Positions 52,138-61,554 are shown, counted from the stretch's first letter. The stretch is 64,000 nucleotides of DNA from Robertmurraya sp047302285 (GCF_047302285.1 NZ_CP154845.1:3286001-3350000), one strand, 5' to 3'. A program made the numbers and translations. The notes: generated by a model from the letters alone, not told the origin.

Positions 52138-53006
52138 AAGAAAAAATTTTTACAACATCCAATTCTCATCATTGTCATGGAGCCGAAAAAAAACCGATTG
52201 AAATTTATATGTTCATTGATCCATTATGTCCAGAATGTTGGGCCCTTGAACCGATTCTAAAAAAACTACAAATTGAATATGGTCGCTATTTTTCAATAAA
52301 ACATGTATTAAGCGGAAGACTGGCAATGCTCAATTTAAATAAAAAGCAACATTACGAAAACATTGCGGATCTCTGGGAGAAAACAGCTACTCGTACCGGA
52401 ATGTCTTGTGATGGTTCTTTATGGTTTGAGAATCCCATCTCCTCTCCACACATTGTTTCAGTTGCGATTAAGTCTGCTGAATTACAAGGAAGAAGAGCTG
52501 GAATCCGCTTTTTACGAAAAGTTCAGGAATGTCTCTTCTTAGAGAAGCAAAATATTTCTGAACTAGATGTTTTGAAGGATTGTGCACGAAAAGCTGGTTT
52601 AGATGTGGAGGAATTTATTTCTGATATCCATTCAGACAGCGCAGCAAAAGCATTCCAATGTGATTTAAAGATCACATCAGAAATGGAAGTACAGGAAATT
52701 CCCACTCTCGTATTCTTTAATGAAAATATCGAGGAAGAAGGCATTAAGATTACTGGAGTCTACCCTTATCAAGTGTATGAACAAATCCTGATTGAAATGC
52801 TTCCGTGCTCGCCAGAAAAATCATATCCTCCACCAATCGAAGACTTTTTGAAATATTTTAAGCTTGTAGCATCTAAGGAAATTGCTGTCGTTTACAGTAT
52901 GACAATTCAAGATGTGGAAAAAGAAATGAAAAAACTGAAGCTAAAGCAATTAGTGGAACAGCTTCCTGCGAAGTACGGTGTCTTTTGGCGCTATGTTCCT
53001 AAATAA
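52134..53006 (+). CDS. spxH: ClpXP adapter SpxH (YjbH)
   Basis: A 290-aa DsbA/FrnE-like protein that delivers Spx to ClpXP for degradation. The thioredoxin-like part has IDPLCPECWALEP (CxxC), an N-terminal His/Cys-rich SHHCHG that may bind zinc, and EIPTLVFFN as the cis-Pro strand. The start is GTG overlapping the yjbI stop. Spx, its substrate, is encoded at 59.5 kb in this window. Confidence 0.94.
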   Translation: MKEKIFTTSNSHHCHGAEKKPIEIYMFIDPLCPECWALEPILKKLQIEYGRYFSIKHVLSGRLAMLNLNKKQHYENIADLWEKTATRTGMSCDGSLWFENPISSPHIVSVAIKSAELQGRRAGIRFLRKVQECLFLEKQNISELDVLKDCARKAGLDVEEFISDIHSDSAAKAFQCDLKITSEMEVQEIPTLVFFNENIEEEGIKITGVYPYQVYEQILIEMLPCSPEKSYPPPIEDFLKYFKLVASKEIAVVYSMTIQDVEKEMKKLKLKQLVEQLPAKYGVFWRYVPK

Positions 53007-53020
53007 AATGTTGGAGAACG

Positions 53021-53057
53021 AAAAGACCGTGTAAACCTCATGTTTACACGGTCTTTT
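53021..53057 (+). terminator. Terminator of yjbI-spxH
   Basis: AAAAGACCGTGTAAAC and its exact complement form a 16-bp stem with loop CTCAT, ending in TTTTCC. Confidence 0.9.
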
Positions 53058-53302
53058 CCTATATAAAACGAACAAAGGGGATGGGAGAAATTTTTCACGG
53101 TCAAACAAGGGGTATGTTTGCTTGTGATTAACTTCACGATATAAATATAACATGCTTTTGCCCATTCAACAATAAGCTTGTGTCTTGTTTCACAATATTG
53201 TCAAAAACTATGTATACGACTTGCTTTTAACGAATATATTTAGTACATCGGATCGTACGAGCTATGAAATTATCATTTCAACAACATAAGGGAGTTTTCA
53301 TT

Positions 53303-53476
53303 GTGAAAAAGGTACAAGTTCCACTCATGCTCATTTTTATCGTATTTGCCTTTTGCTTAAATATCTTTGGTCTCATGGATTTAGTATCTATCTTTATTAC
53401 CGCTCCACTATTATTCGTTTCCTTGCTTATTTTTATCGTTTATTTAAACGACCGGAATCGTTTTCGCGGGTTCTAA
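53303..53476 (+). CDS. Small two-span membrane protein
   Basis: A 57-aa protein starting at a GTG with AAGGGAG upstream. It has two hydrophobic helices (VPLMLIFIVFAFCLNIFGL; ITAPLLFVSLLIFIVYL) and a basic C-terminus NDRNRFRGF. I recognise no family. It ends before a strong bidirectional terminator. Confidence 0.6.
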   Translation: MKKVQVPLMLIFIVFAFCLNIFGLMDLVSIFITAPLLFVSLLIFIVYLNDRNRFRGF

Positions 53477-53486
53477 ATTATGTAAA

Positions 53487-53522
53487 AAGGAGATGGCCGC
53501 TCATCTAAGCGGCCATCTCCTT
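53487..53522. terminator. Bidirectional terminator, small membrane protein/pepF
   Basis: AAGGAGATGGCCGCT and its complement form a perfect 15-bp stem with a 6-nt loop between convergent genes. Confidence 0.92.
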
Positions 53523-53526
53523 CTCA

Positions 53527-55344
53527 TTATCCTAACATGCCTTCCATTTCAGTTAGCTTCTCTTCAAATACCTTTAATGCATCTTCAATCGGCTCTGAGC
53601 TTGTCATATCGACTCCAGCCTTCTTCAATACTTCGATTGGATAGTCTGAGCTTCCTGACTTTAAGAACTCGATATAGCGTTCTACTGCCGGTTGCCCTTC
53701 TTCTAGTATTTGCTTGCTTAAAGCTGTGGCAGCACTAAAGCCAGTTGCATATTGGAATACATAATAATTGTAATAGAAATGTGGAATTCTTGACCATTCT
53801 AAGCCAATTTCCTCATCAATCACCATATTTTCGCTACCGAAATATTTAACGTTTAAGTTATAGTATTCTTGCGTCAACATTTCGGCTGTTAACGGCTCAT
53901 TGTTTTGCGCTTTTTGATGAATTAAATGCTCAAATTCAGCGAACATCGTTTGACGGAAGACCGTTCCTCTAAAGCCTTCTAAATAATGATTTAATAAGTA
54001 TAATCGCTTCTGCTCATCATCAATCGTTTTTAATAAATAATCATTTAAAAGATTTTCGTTACAAGTGGATGCTACCTCTGCTACAAAAATCGAATAGTTT
54101 CCGTACGGGAAAGGCTGCGATTTTCTTGTATAGTAGCTATGAACAGAATGGCCAAATTCATGAGCAAGAGTAAAGAGATTGTTGACGTTATCCTGCCAGT
54201 TCATAAGAATATAAGGGTTTGTTCCATACGTACCTGAAGAATATGCTCCACTACGCTTCCCTTTATTTTCATGAACATCTACCCAGCGATTTTCAAAGCC
54301 TTCTTTAAGAACATTTAAGTAATCTTCACCTAATGGTTCAAGACCTTTTAAAATAAGATCTTTTGCTTCCTCATACGGAATCTCCATCTTTACATCTTTA
54401 ACTAAAGGTGTAAATAGGTCGTACATATGAAGTTCATCTAGACCTAACACTTTCTTTCTTAGCTTTATGTAACGGTGTAGGAGCGGAAGATACTTATTAA
54501 CCGTGTTAACGAGATTTTCATAGACTGCTTCTGGTATATTATTCGCCGCTAAAGACGCATGTCGAGCCGAATCATAATTTCTAATTTTCGCATTGAAATT
54601 ATCCTTTTTCACCTGGCCGCTCAAGGTGCTTGAAAATGTGTTTTTGAACTTTCCATATGTTCCATATACCGCTTTAAAAGCATCTTCGCGAACACGACGA
54701 TCCGTGCTTTCAAGGAATCGAATATAACGACCATGGGTCACTTCTACTTCTTCCCCATTTTCATCCTTAATGCTTGGGAATTCTAAATCGGCATTATTAA
54801 GCATGCCAAATGTATTACTAGAAGCATCCATCACTTCAGAAGCTTCTGCTAAAAGACTTTCCTGTTCCGCAGACAATACATGTGGTCGCTGTAAATTGAT
54901 TTCATCTAATGCATGTTCATATAATTTAAGCTCTTCTTTTTCCTGTAAAAAGGCTTGTAACTTATCTTCCTCGATGGAAAGAAGTTCTGGAACAATATAC
55001 GCCAAGGCGCTAGCTACTTGTGAATACAACGCTTTAATTCGTCCATCTAACCCTTGATAGAAGGAATTCGTTGTGTCTTGATCATAACGCATATGGGCAT
55101 ATGTATAGAGCTTGCTAATTCGTTCTAAAATTTGGTCTTGCTTTTGCAATGCTTCATATAAGGTATCCGCACTCTCAGCTAGCTTTCCTTGAAAGGCACT
55201 AACTCCAGGAATTAGAGCTGAAACTTCTTGAAGTTCCTTATCCCAAGCTTCATCTGTAGGAAATATATCTTCAAGTCTCCATGTATCTTCAACTTTTATT
55301 TCACTTCGTACTGGAAGTTTTTTAACTGCTGTTTCATTCGACAT
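53527..55344 (-). CDS. pepF: Oligoendopeptidase F
   Basis: An M3B zinc peptidase of 605 aa. The zinc site is TLAHEFGHSVHSYY with the third ligand Glu in EVASTCNE, and PYILMNWQDNVNNLFTLAHE precedes it. It cleaves peptides of about 5-20 residues in the cytoplasm; in Bacillus it has been tied to Phr peptide turnover and sporulation when overexpressed. GGAGG stands 7 nt before ATG 55344; seven more codons are open upstream. Confidence 0.95.
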   Translation of the reverse strand: MSNETAVKKLPVRSEIKVEDTWRLEDIFPTDEAWDKELQEVSALIPGVSAFQGKLAESADTLYEALQKQDQILERISKLYTYAHMRYDQDTTNSFYQGLDGRIKALYSQVASALAYIVPELLSIEEDKLQAFLQEKEELKLYEHALDEINLQRPHVLSAEQESLLAEASEVMDASSNTFGMLNNADLEFPSIKDENGEEVEVTHGRYIRFLESTDRRVREDAFKAVYGTYGKFKNTFSSTLSGQVKKDNFNAKIRNYDSARHASLAANNIPEAVYENLVNTVNKYLPLLHRYIKLRKKVLGLDELHMYDLFTPLVKDVKMEIPYEEAKDLILKGLEPLGEDYLNVLKEGFENRWVDVHENKGKRSGAYSSGTYGTNPYILMNWQDNVNNLFTLAHEFGHSVHSYYTRKSQPFPYGNYSIFVAEVASTCNENLLNDYLLKTIDDEQKRLYLLNHYLEGFRGTVFRQTMFAEFEHLIHQKAQNNEPLTAEMLTQEYYNLNVKYFGSENMVIDEEIGLEWSRIPHFYYNYYVFQYATGFSAATALSKQILEEGQPAVERYIEFLKSGSSDYPIEVLKKAGVDMTSSEPIEDALKVFEEKLTEMEGMLG

Positions 55345-55437
55345 CGTACATCCTCCATTCGACAATTATTTCGCAATTCGAAAAATATTTTTTCTTCTTT
55401 ATTCTATCTTAAGAAGAGCAATTTCACAAATAATAAC

Positions 55438-56643
55438 TCAATGTTTCAAATTGGATGATGGTTTTCTATTAAGATGAAACTGCTGATAAAACTTCTTTTC
55501 CTCCTGCACCCATTCCTCCATATTATTCGCTATTTTCATCGATTTATCTATTTTATAGTGATGGTTTTTTACTTTCTTTAAAACCCCATTCATCGACAAT
55601 TGTTCCAAGTATTCTTCTATCGCAAAAGGTAGCATATTTCGAGATATAGCGGGTAAACTTCTAGCTTTTATGTGCCCCTCTCTCAGTCTTTTTAAAATAG
55701 TCGTATAGATGTCATGAAAGTAGATTTGCGTTCCTCGTTCTTGTCCGTGAAGATGTTTGATGAAAATATAAGTTTGCCATATAAATGGGGGCGTCTCAAT
55801 CGCACAGCTTCCTATTAGGGGAATTCCAACATATGGAGGTAGGTAATAAGGATTAATTGAATTTGAATAAAGTTCTGTTAAGAAATGGCTGTTAGGGGAA
55901 TTTCCTAGAAGAGTTAATTTAAAGCGATACAATTCTATTGTCCAATCATGGATTGGTGTAAATTTTGGAATGGTTGGCTTCAATAAATCACTTATGTTCA
56001 TTTTCTGCAATGGATTAATTGAAAAGTGACAGAAGGCCTTTCGCATGGAGAGATTATATAAATTATCCAATTGAATATATTGATTCGATTGAGGGCAATA
56101 AGCTGGAAGATAGGATTGCTTGCGGCTGTTTTCATTTAAAAATAAATAGTGGAAAGCAGTCAATGACACCTTGTCACGATGTTTTCGTTGAATATTCTTT
56201 CCACCTAAGATCCAAATCGGTTCAATCGCAATTTTTTGATATCCTTTCGTTCTCTTTCTAAAAACCTCATCAGAAATGGTCGAGCATTGAAATTCAATAC
56301 AATACTGTTGCTTTTCATACTCAAAGGCGATATCTGCTCGCTGCTTAATCTCAGGAAAATAGCGTTCGAGTTCGACAGATAATCCCTGTTTCATTATCCA
56401 TTCATACAGCTTTAATTTTCCTGCCATATGATAGTCTGATTCTCGTTCGTATTCTTCCGTACAACTAGAGTCTTTAAGATGAGCAAAATGGTAAATTCGC
56501 TTTTCTCCTAGTCTCAATATCACTTCTTCATCACATGTTCTACAATAAAACACCTCCTTCTCCCTTAACTTCTGCAAAAATAGTTTATTCTTTTTTTCAG
56601 CTAGTGATATTACTTCACCAGACTGGAGCTTCGCTGTTAGCAC
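55438..56643 (-). CDS. coiA: Competence protein CoiA
   Basis: A 401-aa protein for recombination of incoming DNA in competence. The N-terminus carries a zinc-finger-like FYCRTCDEEV...IYHFAHLKDSSC; then follows a PD-(D/E)xK nuclease-like core (RADIAFEY, YCIEFQCSTIS, IWILGG). The start is GTG 56643 with GGAGAGGAG upstream; a GTG seven codons earlier is less well placed. It lies upstream of pepF as in B. subtilis. Its zinc-finger segment resembles that of the YjcD-like helicase. Confidence 0.92.
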   Translation of the reverse strand: MLTAKLQSGEVISLAEKKNKLFLQKLREKEVFYCRTCDEEVILRLGEKRIYHFAHLKDSSCTEEYERESDYHMAGKLKLYEWIMKQGLSVELERYFPEIKQRADIAFEYEKQQYCIEFQCSTISDEVFRKRTKGYQKIAIEPIWILGGKNIQRKHRDKVSLTAFHYLFLNENSRKQSYLPAYCPQSNQYIQLDNLYNLSMRKAFCHFSINPLQKMNISDLLKPTIPKFTPIHDWTIELYRFKLTLLGNSPNSHFLTELYSNSINPYYLPPYVGIPLIGSCAIETPPFIWQTYIFIKHLHGQERGTQIYFHDIYTTILKRLREGHIKARSLPAISRNMLPFAIEEYLEQLSMNGVLKKVKNHHYKIDKSMKIANNMEEWVQEEKKFYQQFHLNRKPSSNLKH

Positions 56644-56710
56644 GCATATCTCCTCTCCTTTCACCCTATCATTTCTCTATTTGTTTCGGAAATCCTTCAT
56701 TTTTTCAAAA

Positions 56711-56738
56711 AAAGAATCCCAAATATGCGGGATCCTTT
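56711..56738 (-). terminator. Terminator of the cls gene
   Basis: AAAG-ATCCC and GGGAT-CTTT pair with one mismatch around 8 nt, and on the minus strand seven T follow. It abuts the cls stop codon. Confidence 0.82.
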
Positions 56739-58250
56739 CTATAGAAACGGAGACATTAGCCTTGATAATGATTCAATTAAACGATAACCGAGATGACGTT
56801 TATTGAACTCTTCCAATTTAATTAATTTAGCCTCTTTTAAATCTTTTTCAAATTCTTTCACCAGCTTTTGCGTGCTCCTTGTATGATAGAGAAAAGCATT
56901 GACCTCAAAATTCAAATGAAAACTTCTCATGTCCATATTCGAGGTTCCGATGGAAGCAATTGCATCATCGACTATCATCAGTTTACTATGCATAAATCCC
57001 TTTTCATATTGATAAATTCTTACGCCTGCTTCGAGAAGAGCGGGGAAATACGAGCGGGAGGCATGAAAAACGATCCGTTTATCCGGTTTATTTGGCATCA
57101 ATAGTTTCACATCAATTCCGCTCAAAGCAGCAATCTTTATCGCACTGAAAATATCCTCATCTGGGATGAAATAAGGCGAAGCAATCCAGACTGATTTCTT
57201 TGCTGAAGTGATCATAGAAAAGAAGATGTTTTTAATGATACTGTATTCATTATCAGGGCCACCTGCGATAAGTTGAACTCCACCATGGTGATTCTCAATT
57301 AAAAGAGGAGACAAATACTCTGCTGTTAGTAAACTCTGATTGGTCATATAATACCAATCTTGCAGGAAAATGAGTTGTAAGGAGCGGACGGCTTCTCCCC
57401 TCACCCATAAATGGGTATCTCTCCAATGACCGAAGTGCTTGTTTCTCCCTAAGTATTCATCACCAATATTAAGACCACCTACAAACCCTATACTTCCATC
57501 AATGACAATAATCTTTCGGTGATTACGAAAATTAAACTTATTGTTCAATACCGGAATCCGAACTGGACCGAAGGGAATGATTTCAACGCCTGCTGCACGC
57601 ATTTCCTTTATGTAGCTTTTTGATAACATCCAAGAACCGACTGCATCGTAAAGAAAACGAACCTTCACACCCTCTTGAACTTTCGTAATTAAGATATCCT
57701 TTATCTTTTCGCCGATATGGTCATTACGAACAATATAATATTCAAGATGAATATGGTGGTTCGCCTCCTTCAAAGCATGGATGATCTCTCTGAAGGTCTC
57801 TTCGCCATTTGTTAATATTTTTGTTTCTGTTCGAAAGGAAATCGGACTATTCCCTAATTTATGAGCGAGAAAGAAGAGCTTCCTTTCATCTGGTGCCATT
57901 TCTTCCACTCTTTCAACAATCGAATAATCAATATCTCCCTCAATTTTAAGAAAGGTCTGTTTATCAAGTAAGTACTTTTTCCGAAACATTTTCTCCTTTC
58001 TGTGGTTTCTCCCAAACAATAAATAAAAAATAAATCCGATAAGCGGAAAACTACCTAACACCACTAACCAAGTTAAGGTTTGACTTGGATGACGATTTTC
58101 TAAAAAGATGACAAAGCCAATGAAAATGACAGAAAGAGTCGTAATAATACTAATATAGCCTAACAGTCCCCCTTCAATATGATCACGGAATACATAATAA
58201 AGTATGGATAGAATACATAGAAAAAAGAGGACTCTTACCGTATTTTTCAA
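56739..58250 (-). CDS. cls: Cardiolipin synthase
   Basis: A phospholipase-D-superfamily enzyme of 503 aa. Two N-terminal membrane spans (to about residue 80) precede two HKD motifs, HRKIIVIDGSIGFVGGLN (near 225) and HSKLMIVDDAIASIGTSN (near 420). It joins two phosphatidylglycerols to cardiolipin at the membrane. It is inserted between coiA and mecA, which are nearly adjacent in B. subtilis. Confidence 0.95.
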   Translation of the reverse strand: MKNTVRVLFFLCILSILYYVFRDHIEGGLLGYISIITTLSVIFIGFVIFLENRHPSQTLTWLVVLGSFPLIGFIFYLLFGRNHRKEKMFRKKYLLDKQTFLKIEGDIDYSIVERVEEMAPDERKLFFLAHKLGNSPISFRTETKILTNGEETFREIIHALKEANHHIHLEYYIVRNDHIGEKIKDILITKVQEGVKVRFLYDAVGSWMLSKSYIKEMRAAGVEIIPFGPVRIPVLNNKFNFRNHRKIIVIDGSIGFVGGLNIGDEYLGRNKHFGHWRDTHLWVRGEAVRSLQLIFLQDWYYMTNQSLLTAEYLSPLLIENHHGGVQLIAGGPDNEYSIIKNIFFSMITSAKKSVWIASPYFIPDEDIFSAIKIAALSGIDVKLLMPNKPDKRIVFHASRSYFPALLEAGVRIYQYEKGFMHSKLMIVDDAIASIGTSNMDMRSFHLNFEVNAFLYHTRSTQKLVKEFEKDLKEAKLIKLEEFNKRHLGYRLIESLSRLMSPFL

Positions 58251-58351
58251 GTACCTTCACCTCCAAACGGACTTCACCCTTTTCACTCTAGCCTTTATTA
58301 CTGTTGGCTTGGGCTTTGGATTAAAAAGTGAAGGGGCAAAAGGTAAAAAAA

Positions 58352-58376
58352 TACCGATCTCATAACTGAAATCGGC
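58352..58376 (-). terminator. Terminator of mecA
   Basis: On the minus strand CCGAT-TC pairs with GA-ATCGG (one mismatch) and TATTTTTTT follows. Confidence 0.78.
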
Positions 58377-58381
58377 AGTAG

Positions 58382-59047
58382 TTAATTAAAATACTTACGT
58401 AATTCTGCAAAAACATCTTCTGAAATGATTAACTTTCCATATTCTTCAACCCGATGGAAGGTAACCTGAGTTTCCACTCCATACTCTAGGAGCATGCTCA
58501 AGCTATCATCGACTTCGTCCTCTTCAAACTCATCCTCGTGAAATTCAACGTATAGATAATATTTCCCTTTAAAAGAATAAAGTTTAGTAACGACTTCATC
58601 GAGAATGTTACGATTTGCTAAGGCGATCAAATCCTCAAAATCATTGAAGGCAATTAAGAACTCTAATGTGCCGTCGAAGTTATCATCAACCTCAGCACTT
58701 TTTGTTGTAAAATGTTGATCGAGTAATTCTTCGATTCTATCGTCAACCGGAAGATCCTTCAGTTTATCCTCTGGAATCGGGAGTTCAAATTTCTGTCCAT
58801 CTTTAGAGACTTGTGCTTTTGTCACAAGAACTTCAAGTCCTTTATCTAATGCTTGTACTTGAATCCAAAGGGGGCCTTCAATCATGAATTCTTCCTCTTG
58901 ATGGACTTCATCCATCATTTCCCAGAACAACTCTTCACTTCGTTCCCGGTTATACCAAATTTCTTCACGGTCAAAACCGCGTTCTTCTATATCAAGGTAT
59001 GAAATATAAAACTTAACTGTATGATCATTGATCCGTTCTATTTCCAT
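58382..59047 (-). CDS. mecA: Adapter protein MecA
   Basis: A 221-aa ClpC adapter, close to the 218 aa of B. subtilis. The N-terminal substrate-binding part is MEIERINDHTVKFYISYLDI, with the acidic linker and the C-terminal ClpC-binding domain LEFLIAFNDFEDLIALAN and YYLYVEFHED. It targets ComK and other proteins to ClpCP. ATG 59047 has GGGAGAGG 7 nt upstream; the frame stays open 20 codons further. Confidence 0.96.
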   Translation of the reverse strand: MEIERINDHTVKFYISYLDIEERGFDREEIWYNRERSEELFWEMMDEVHQEEEFMIEGPLWIQVQALDKGLEVLVTKAQVSKDGQKFELPIPEDKLKDLPVDDRIEELLDQHFTTKSAEVDDNFDGTLEFLIAFNDFEDLIALANRNILDEVVTKLYSFKGKYYLYVEFHEDEFEEDEVDDSLSMLLEYGVETQVTFHRVEEYGKLIISEDVFAELRKYFN

Positions 59048-59107
59048 CAAGTAACCTCTCCCTTCTTGCATTATTGGAAGGGAATCTATACCCCCATGCA
59101 GAAACAT

Positions 59108-59418
59108 GTTACCCTTTATCCATCGAATGAAATTGTTACCTTGTACTTATATTTTATGATAAAAAGAAGATAAAGGGAAATAAAATGTGATGGATTTCTA
59201 AAAACCATTATATGCCTAGTTTTACTCAAATAATCAATAAGAAACCTTATTTGTTGTATCTTAACAAAAAAATTCGTTCCTCACAATGATTTAAGCTTGT
59301 TATTACTATCGCAAGAAGCACTGTTCGCAATATTGTTGATTTTTAGAAATAATTGGATGTTTCATATTCCTTTCATTATTAGCAACAATAGATTTTTATA
59401 AAAATAATGTATAAAAAA
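59108..59418. other. Intergenic region between spxA and mecA; no gene seen
   Basis: About 310 bp, AT-rich, without a supported ORF or hairpin. It should hold the mecA promoter. I cannot place it precisely. Confidence 0.4.
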
Positions 59419-59444
59419 ACCTTCGATACCGATGATCGAAGGTT
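59419..59444 (-). terminator. Terminator of spxA
   Basis: AACCTTCGA and TCGAAGGTT form a perfect 9-bp stem with an 8-nt loop; on the minus strand seven T follow. Confidence 0.9.
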
Positions 59445-59449
59445 AATTG

Positions 59450-59845
59450 TTAGTTAACAAGTCGTCTAGCCTCTTGAAGTTGAAATGTACGCACCTTTCT
59501 AGGTAGAAAACGGCGAATTTCATCCTCATTGTACCCCACTTGAAGACGCTTTTCGTCTATAATAATAGGACGTCTTAATAAACCTGGGTTATCCTTAATG
59601 AGCTCCAATAAATTTTGTAGTGGCATTGTTTCCAAATTCACATTTAATTTTTGGAATGTTTTAGATCTAGTTGAAATGATTTCATCTGTTCCATCCTCTG
59701 TCATACGAAGAATTTCTTTAATTTCTTCGATCGTCAAAGGTTCGGAAAAAACATTACGCTCCGTGTAAGGAATTTCATGCTCTTCAAGCCAAGCCTTTGC
59801 TTTACGGCAAGATGTGCAACTAGGTGAAGTGTATAATGTAACCAT
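59450..59845 (-). CDS. spxA: Transcriptional regulator Spx
   Basis: An ArsC-like regulator of 131 aa that binds the RNA polymerase alpha C-terminal domain under disulfide stress. The redox switch CTSC is at residues 10-13, and LLRRPIIID includes the Arg needed for function. Its adapter SpxH is encoded at 52.1 kb. Several upstream bases read as a TATAAT -10 at about 59955-59960 (minus strand), about 110 bp before the start. Confidence 0.97.
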   Translation of the reverse strand: MVTLYTSPSCTSCRKAKAWLEEHEIPYTERNVFSEPLTIEEIKEILRMTEDGTDEIISTRSKTFQKLNVNLETMPLQNLLELIKDNPGLLRRPIIIDEKRLQVGYNEDEIRRFLPRKVRTFQLQEARRLVN

Positions 59846-60179
59846 TTTAATTCACACTCCTTCAGATTCGACAAAATCGAAAAATCTATATTAGATTCAT
59901 TCTCATTTGAGTACTAAATTAAAATTACTATAAATAAGTAATTTCTATTATCTTATTATACACCAATTTTGACTAAAAAGGTATAGTTTTTTGCGGAAAA
60001 CTAAGAATGTATTTTGAACTAAAGCCCGTTTTATAGCACTCTATATATAAGACGTATGAGTTGCTGAAAAGTTTCATTTTTTTTGCGATATCATATAATA
60101 AATTTCTAGAAATTCCTTCACCTGTTTCATTCTTCATAGCCAATTCTCAATTAAATACAAAAAATGAAAAAGAATTTGT
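59846..60179. other. spxA upstream region
   Basis: About 330 bp without a supported gene. A minus-strand TATAAT at 59960-59955, preceded by TTGG and TACC-like sequence, is the best promoter candidate; the -35 match is poor. Multiple promoters are known for spx in B. subtilis, but I cannot assign them here. Confidence 0.4.
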
Positions 60180-60755
60180 TTAAAGACCCCTTAATAGATC
60201 TTCTCGATCGTTATCGTCCTGAAAAGTTAATACTTCCTCCACCGGTTGATAAGATGAACCATAAATTTCCTTATCTTTATAAGTATGGATCAACTCATAC
60301 GTTTTTCGCATCGCTTCATAAATCACCTCTTCACTTTCATCATTTGGAGACCAATACAAAATTTCCATTTGGTTTATTTCTTTCGTCGCTAGCGATCTTC
60401 TCCGATATCCAATCGCTTGAGCATGTTGAAATCCTTCTCTTTTATAAAAACGCAACCGCTTCTCAGAATCACTATCTTCATAATCTACAGGCTCCACTTC
60501 AAGAATAATCGGTTTCCCCTTATTTTTTAGCTTTTCTAAAAGTTTATGTCCAAGCCCTTGTCCACGGGCATCCTTTGAAACGAATAAATAATCGATAAAC
60601 ACGAAATAATCAAACTCAGCATACATTAGAACATGTAGAGGACTCTCATCCTTGTGATAAACCTCTGAACGTTCTTTCAATAACGTCTCCATATGTTCCT
60701 TTGATTTCATTTCCTCAATAGGAAAGTACTGATTCAGCTTTTCATACCAATGCAT
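60180..60755 (-). CDS. yjbC: GNAT-family acetyltransferase (YjbC-like)
   Basis: A 191-aa GCN5-type N-acetyltransferase. The acetyl-CoA loop is VSKDARGQGLGHKLLEKL (R/Q-x-x-G-x-G), and ILEVEPVDYEDSDSEKRLRFYKREGF follows. AGGAGAT precedes the ATG. In B. subtilis yjbC is co-transcribed with spx, and the order is kept here. The substrate is unknown. Confidence 0.9.
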   Translation of the reverse strand: MHWYEKLNQYFPIEEMKSKEHMETLLKERSEVYHKDESPLHVLMYAEFDYFVFIDYLFVSKDARGQGLGHKLLEKLKNKGKPIILEVEPVDYEDSDSEKRLRFYKREGFQHAQAIGYRRRSLATKEINQMEILYWSPNDESEEVIYEAMRKTYELIHTYKDKEIYGSSYQPVEEVLTFQDDNDREDLLRGL

Positions 60756-60950
60756 GGTTCATCTCCTTTTTTCGTACACAATAAATTATTTCCCTTACCA
60801 CCTTTCCCTATTATTTTTCCAATAAACCTTTTTTATTAAGTAATTATGGAAATTTCTCTTTTCATCGATATGAACTTCTTTTAAAATGAAGGTAGGAGAT
60901 ATCACTGTTTATTTATTGATAAATTGTGAAATAAATACTGGGGGTTTATC

Positions 60951-61136
60951 ATGCCTGGATACATAATGGACTTAACAATTGTTGCAGTTCTCATTATTGG
61001 AATCACAGCGTTGATGGGTGTTATATTAAATGGAATCGGTACCAAAATCTTTGGTGGTAAAAATAAGTCGGAGTTCGTTGATAAATCAGAAAAAATTCAA
61101 ACTGGCTGGAGAAGTGTCGGTGGATTTAAGAAATAA
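60951..61136 (+). CDS. Small membrane protein
   Basis: A 61-aa protein with one hydrophobic helix (LTIVAVLIIGITALMGVIL) and a basic tail ending TGWRSVGGFKK. CTGGGGG lies upstream of the ATG, and a terminator follows directly. I recognise no named family; a role as a small envelope protein is a guess. Confidence 0.6.
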   Translation: MPGYIMDLTIVAVLIIGITALMGVILNGIGTKIFGGKNKSEFVDKSEKIQTGWRSVGGFKK

Positions 61137-61167
61137 ACTGAAGGCTACTCTGCCTTCAGTTTTTTTC
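61137..61167 (+). terminator. Terminator of the small membrane protein gene
   Basis: ACTGAAGGC and GCCTTCAGT form a perfect 9-bp stem with a 6-nt loop, followed by seven T. Confidence 0.92.
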
Positions 61168-61188
61168 GTTTAAAAAACAATTCGAGTT

Positions 61189-61485
61189 TATCCTCATAAG
61201 CTGAGCTCTCTATGGGGACAAACTTTCTTATTCGGTTGCTCGACTTTGTCCTCATAAACCTTTTATGAGGACATTCTTTCTTATTCTTTGCTCGACTTTG
61301 TCCTCATGAACCCTCTATGGGGACAATCTTTCCTATTCAGCTTCTCGACTTTGTCCTCATGAACCCTTTATGGGGACAATCTTTCCTATTCAGCTTCTTG
61401 ACTTTGTCCTCATGAACCCTCTATGAGGACATTCTTTCCTATTCTACGGCTCCTCTTTGTCCTCATAAGCACTTCATGAAACACA
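61189..61485. repeat. Tandem array of 53-bp palindromic repeats
   Basis: TCCTCAT recurs at 61191, 61249, 61301, 61354, 61407 and 61460, that is at 58, 52, 53, 53 and 53 bp. Each inner unit has GTCCTCAT, nine bases, then ATGRGGAC, an inverted repeat, followed by a conserved linker of about 28 bp (CTTTCCTATTCAGCTTCT, GACTTT). The outer copies are degenerate. The linkers are near-identical, so this is not a CRISPR. No gene covers it. Confidence 0.9.
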
Positions 61486-61516
61486 CCATCACTTATTTCC
61501 TCCTCCAAGCGCTCAT

Positions 61517-61550
61517 AAAAAAAGAGCACCCATCATAATGGATACTCTTT
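61517..61550 (-). terminator. Terminator, rRNA-operon-like
   Basis: On the minus strand AAAGAG..CCAT pairs with ATGG..CTCTTT and a T run follows. It comes right after the 5S rRNA 3'-end relic, as terminators do in rrn operons, and now serves the DUF4015 gene. Confidence 0.8.
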
Positions 61551-61554
61551 CACT

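Noticed and set aside
60164..60508. A 114-codon plus-strand frame
   Set aside because: It is antisense to the yjbC acetyltransferase gene and lacks a ribosome site.
61189..61485. CRISPR array
   Set aside because: The intervals between palindromes are nearly identical to each other, the palindrome is short, and no cas genes are present; it is a tandem repeat.
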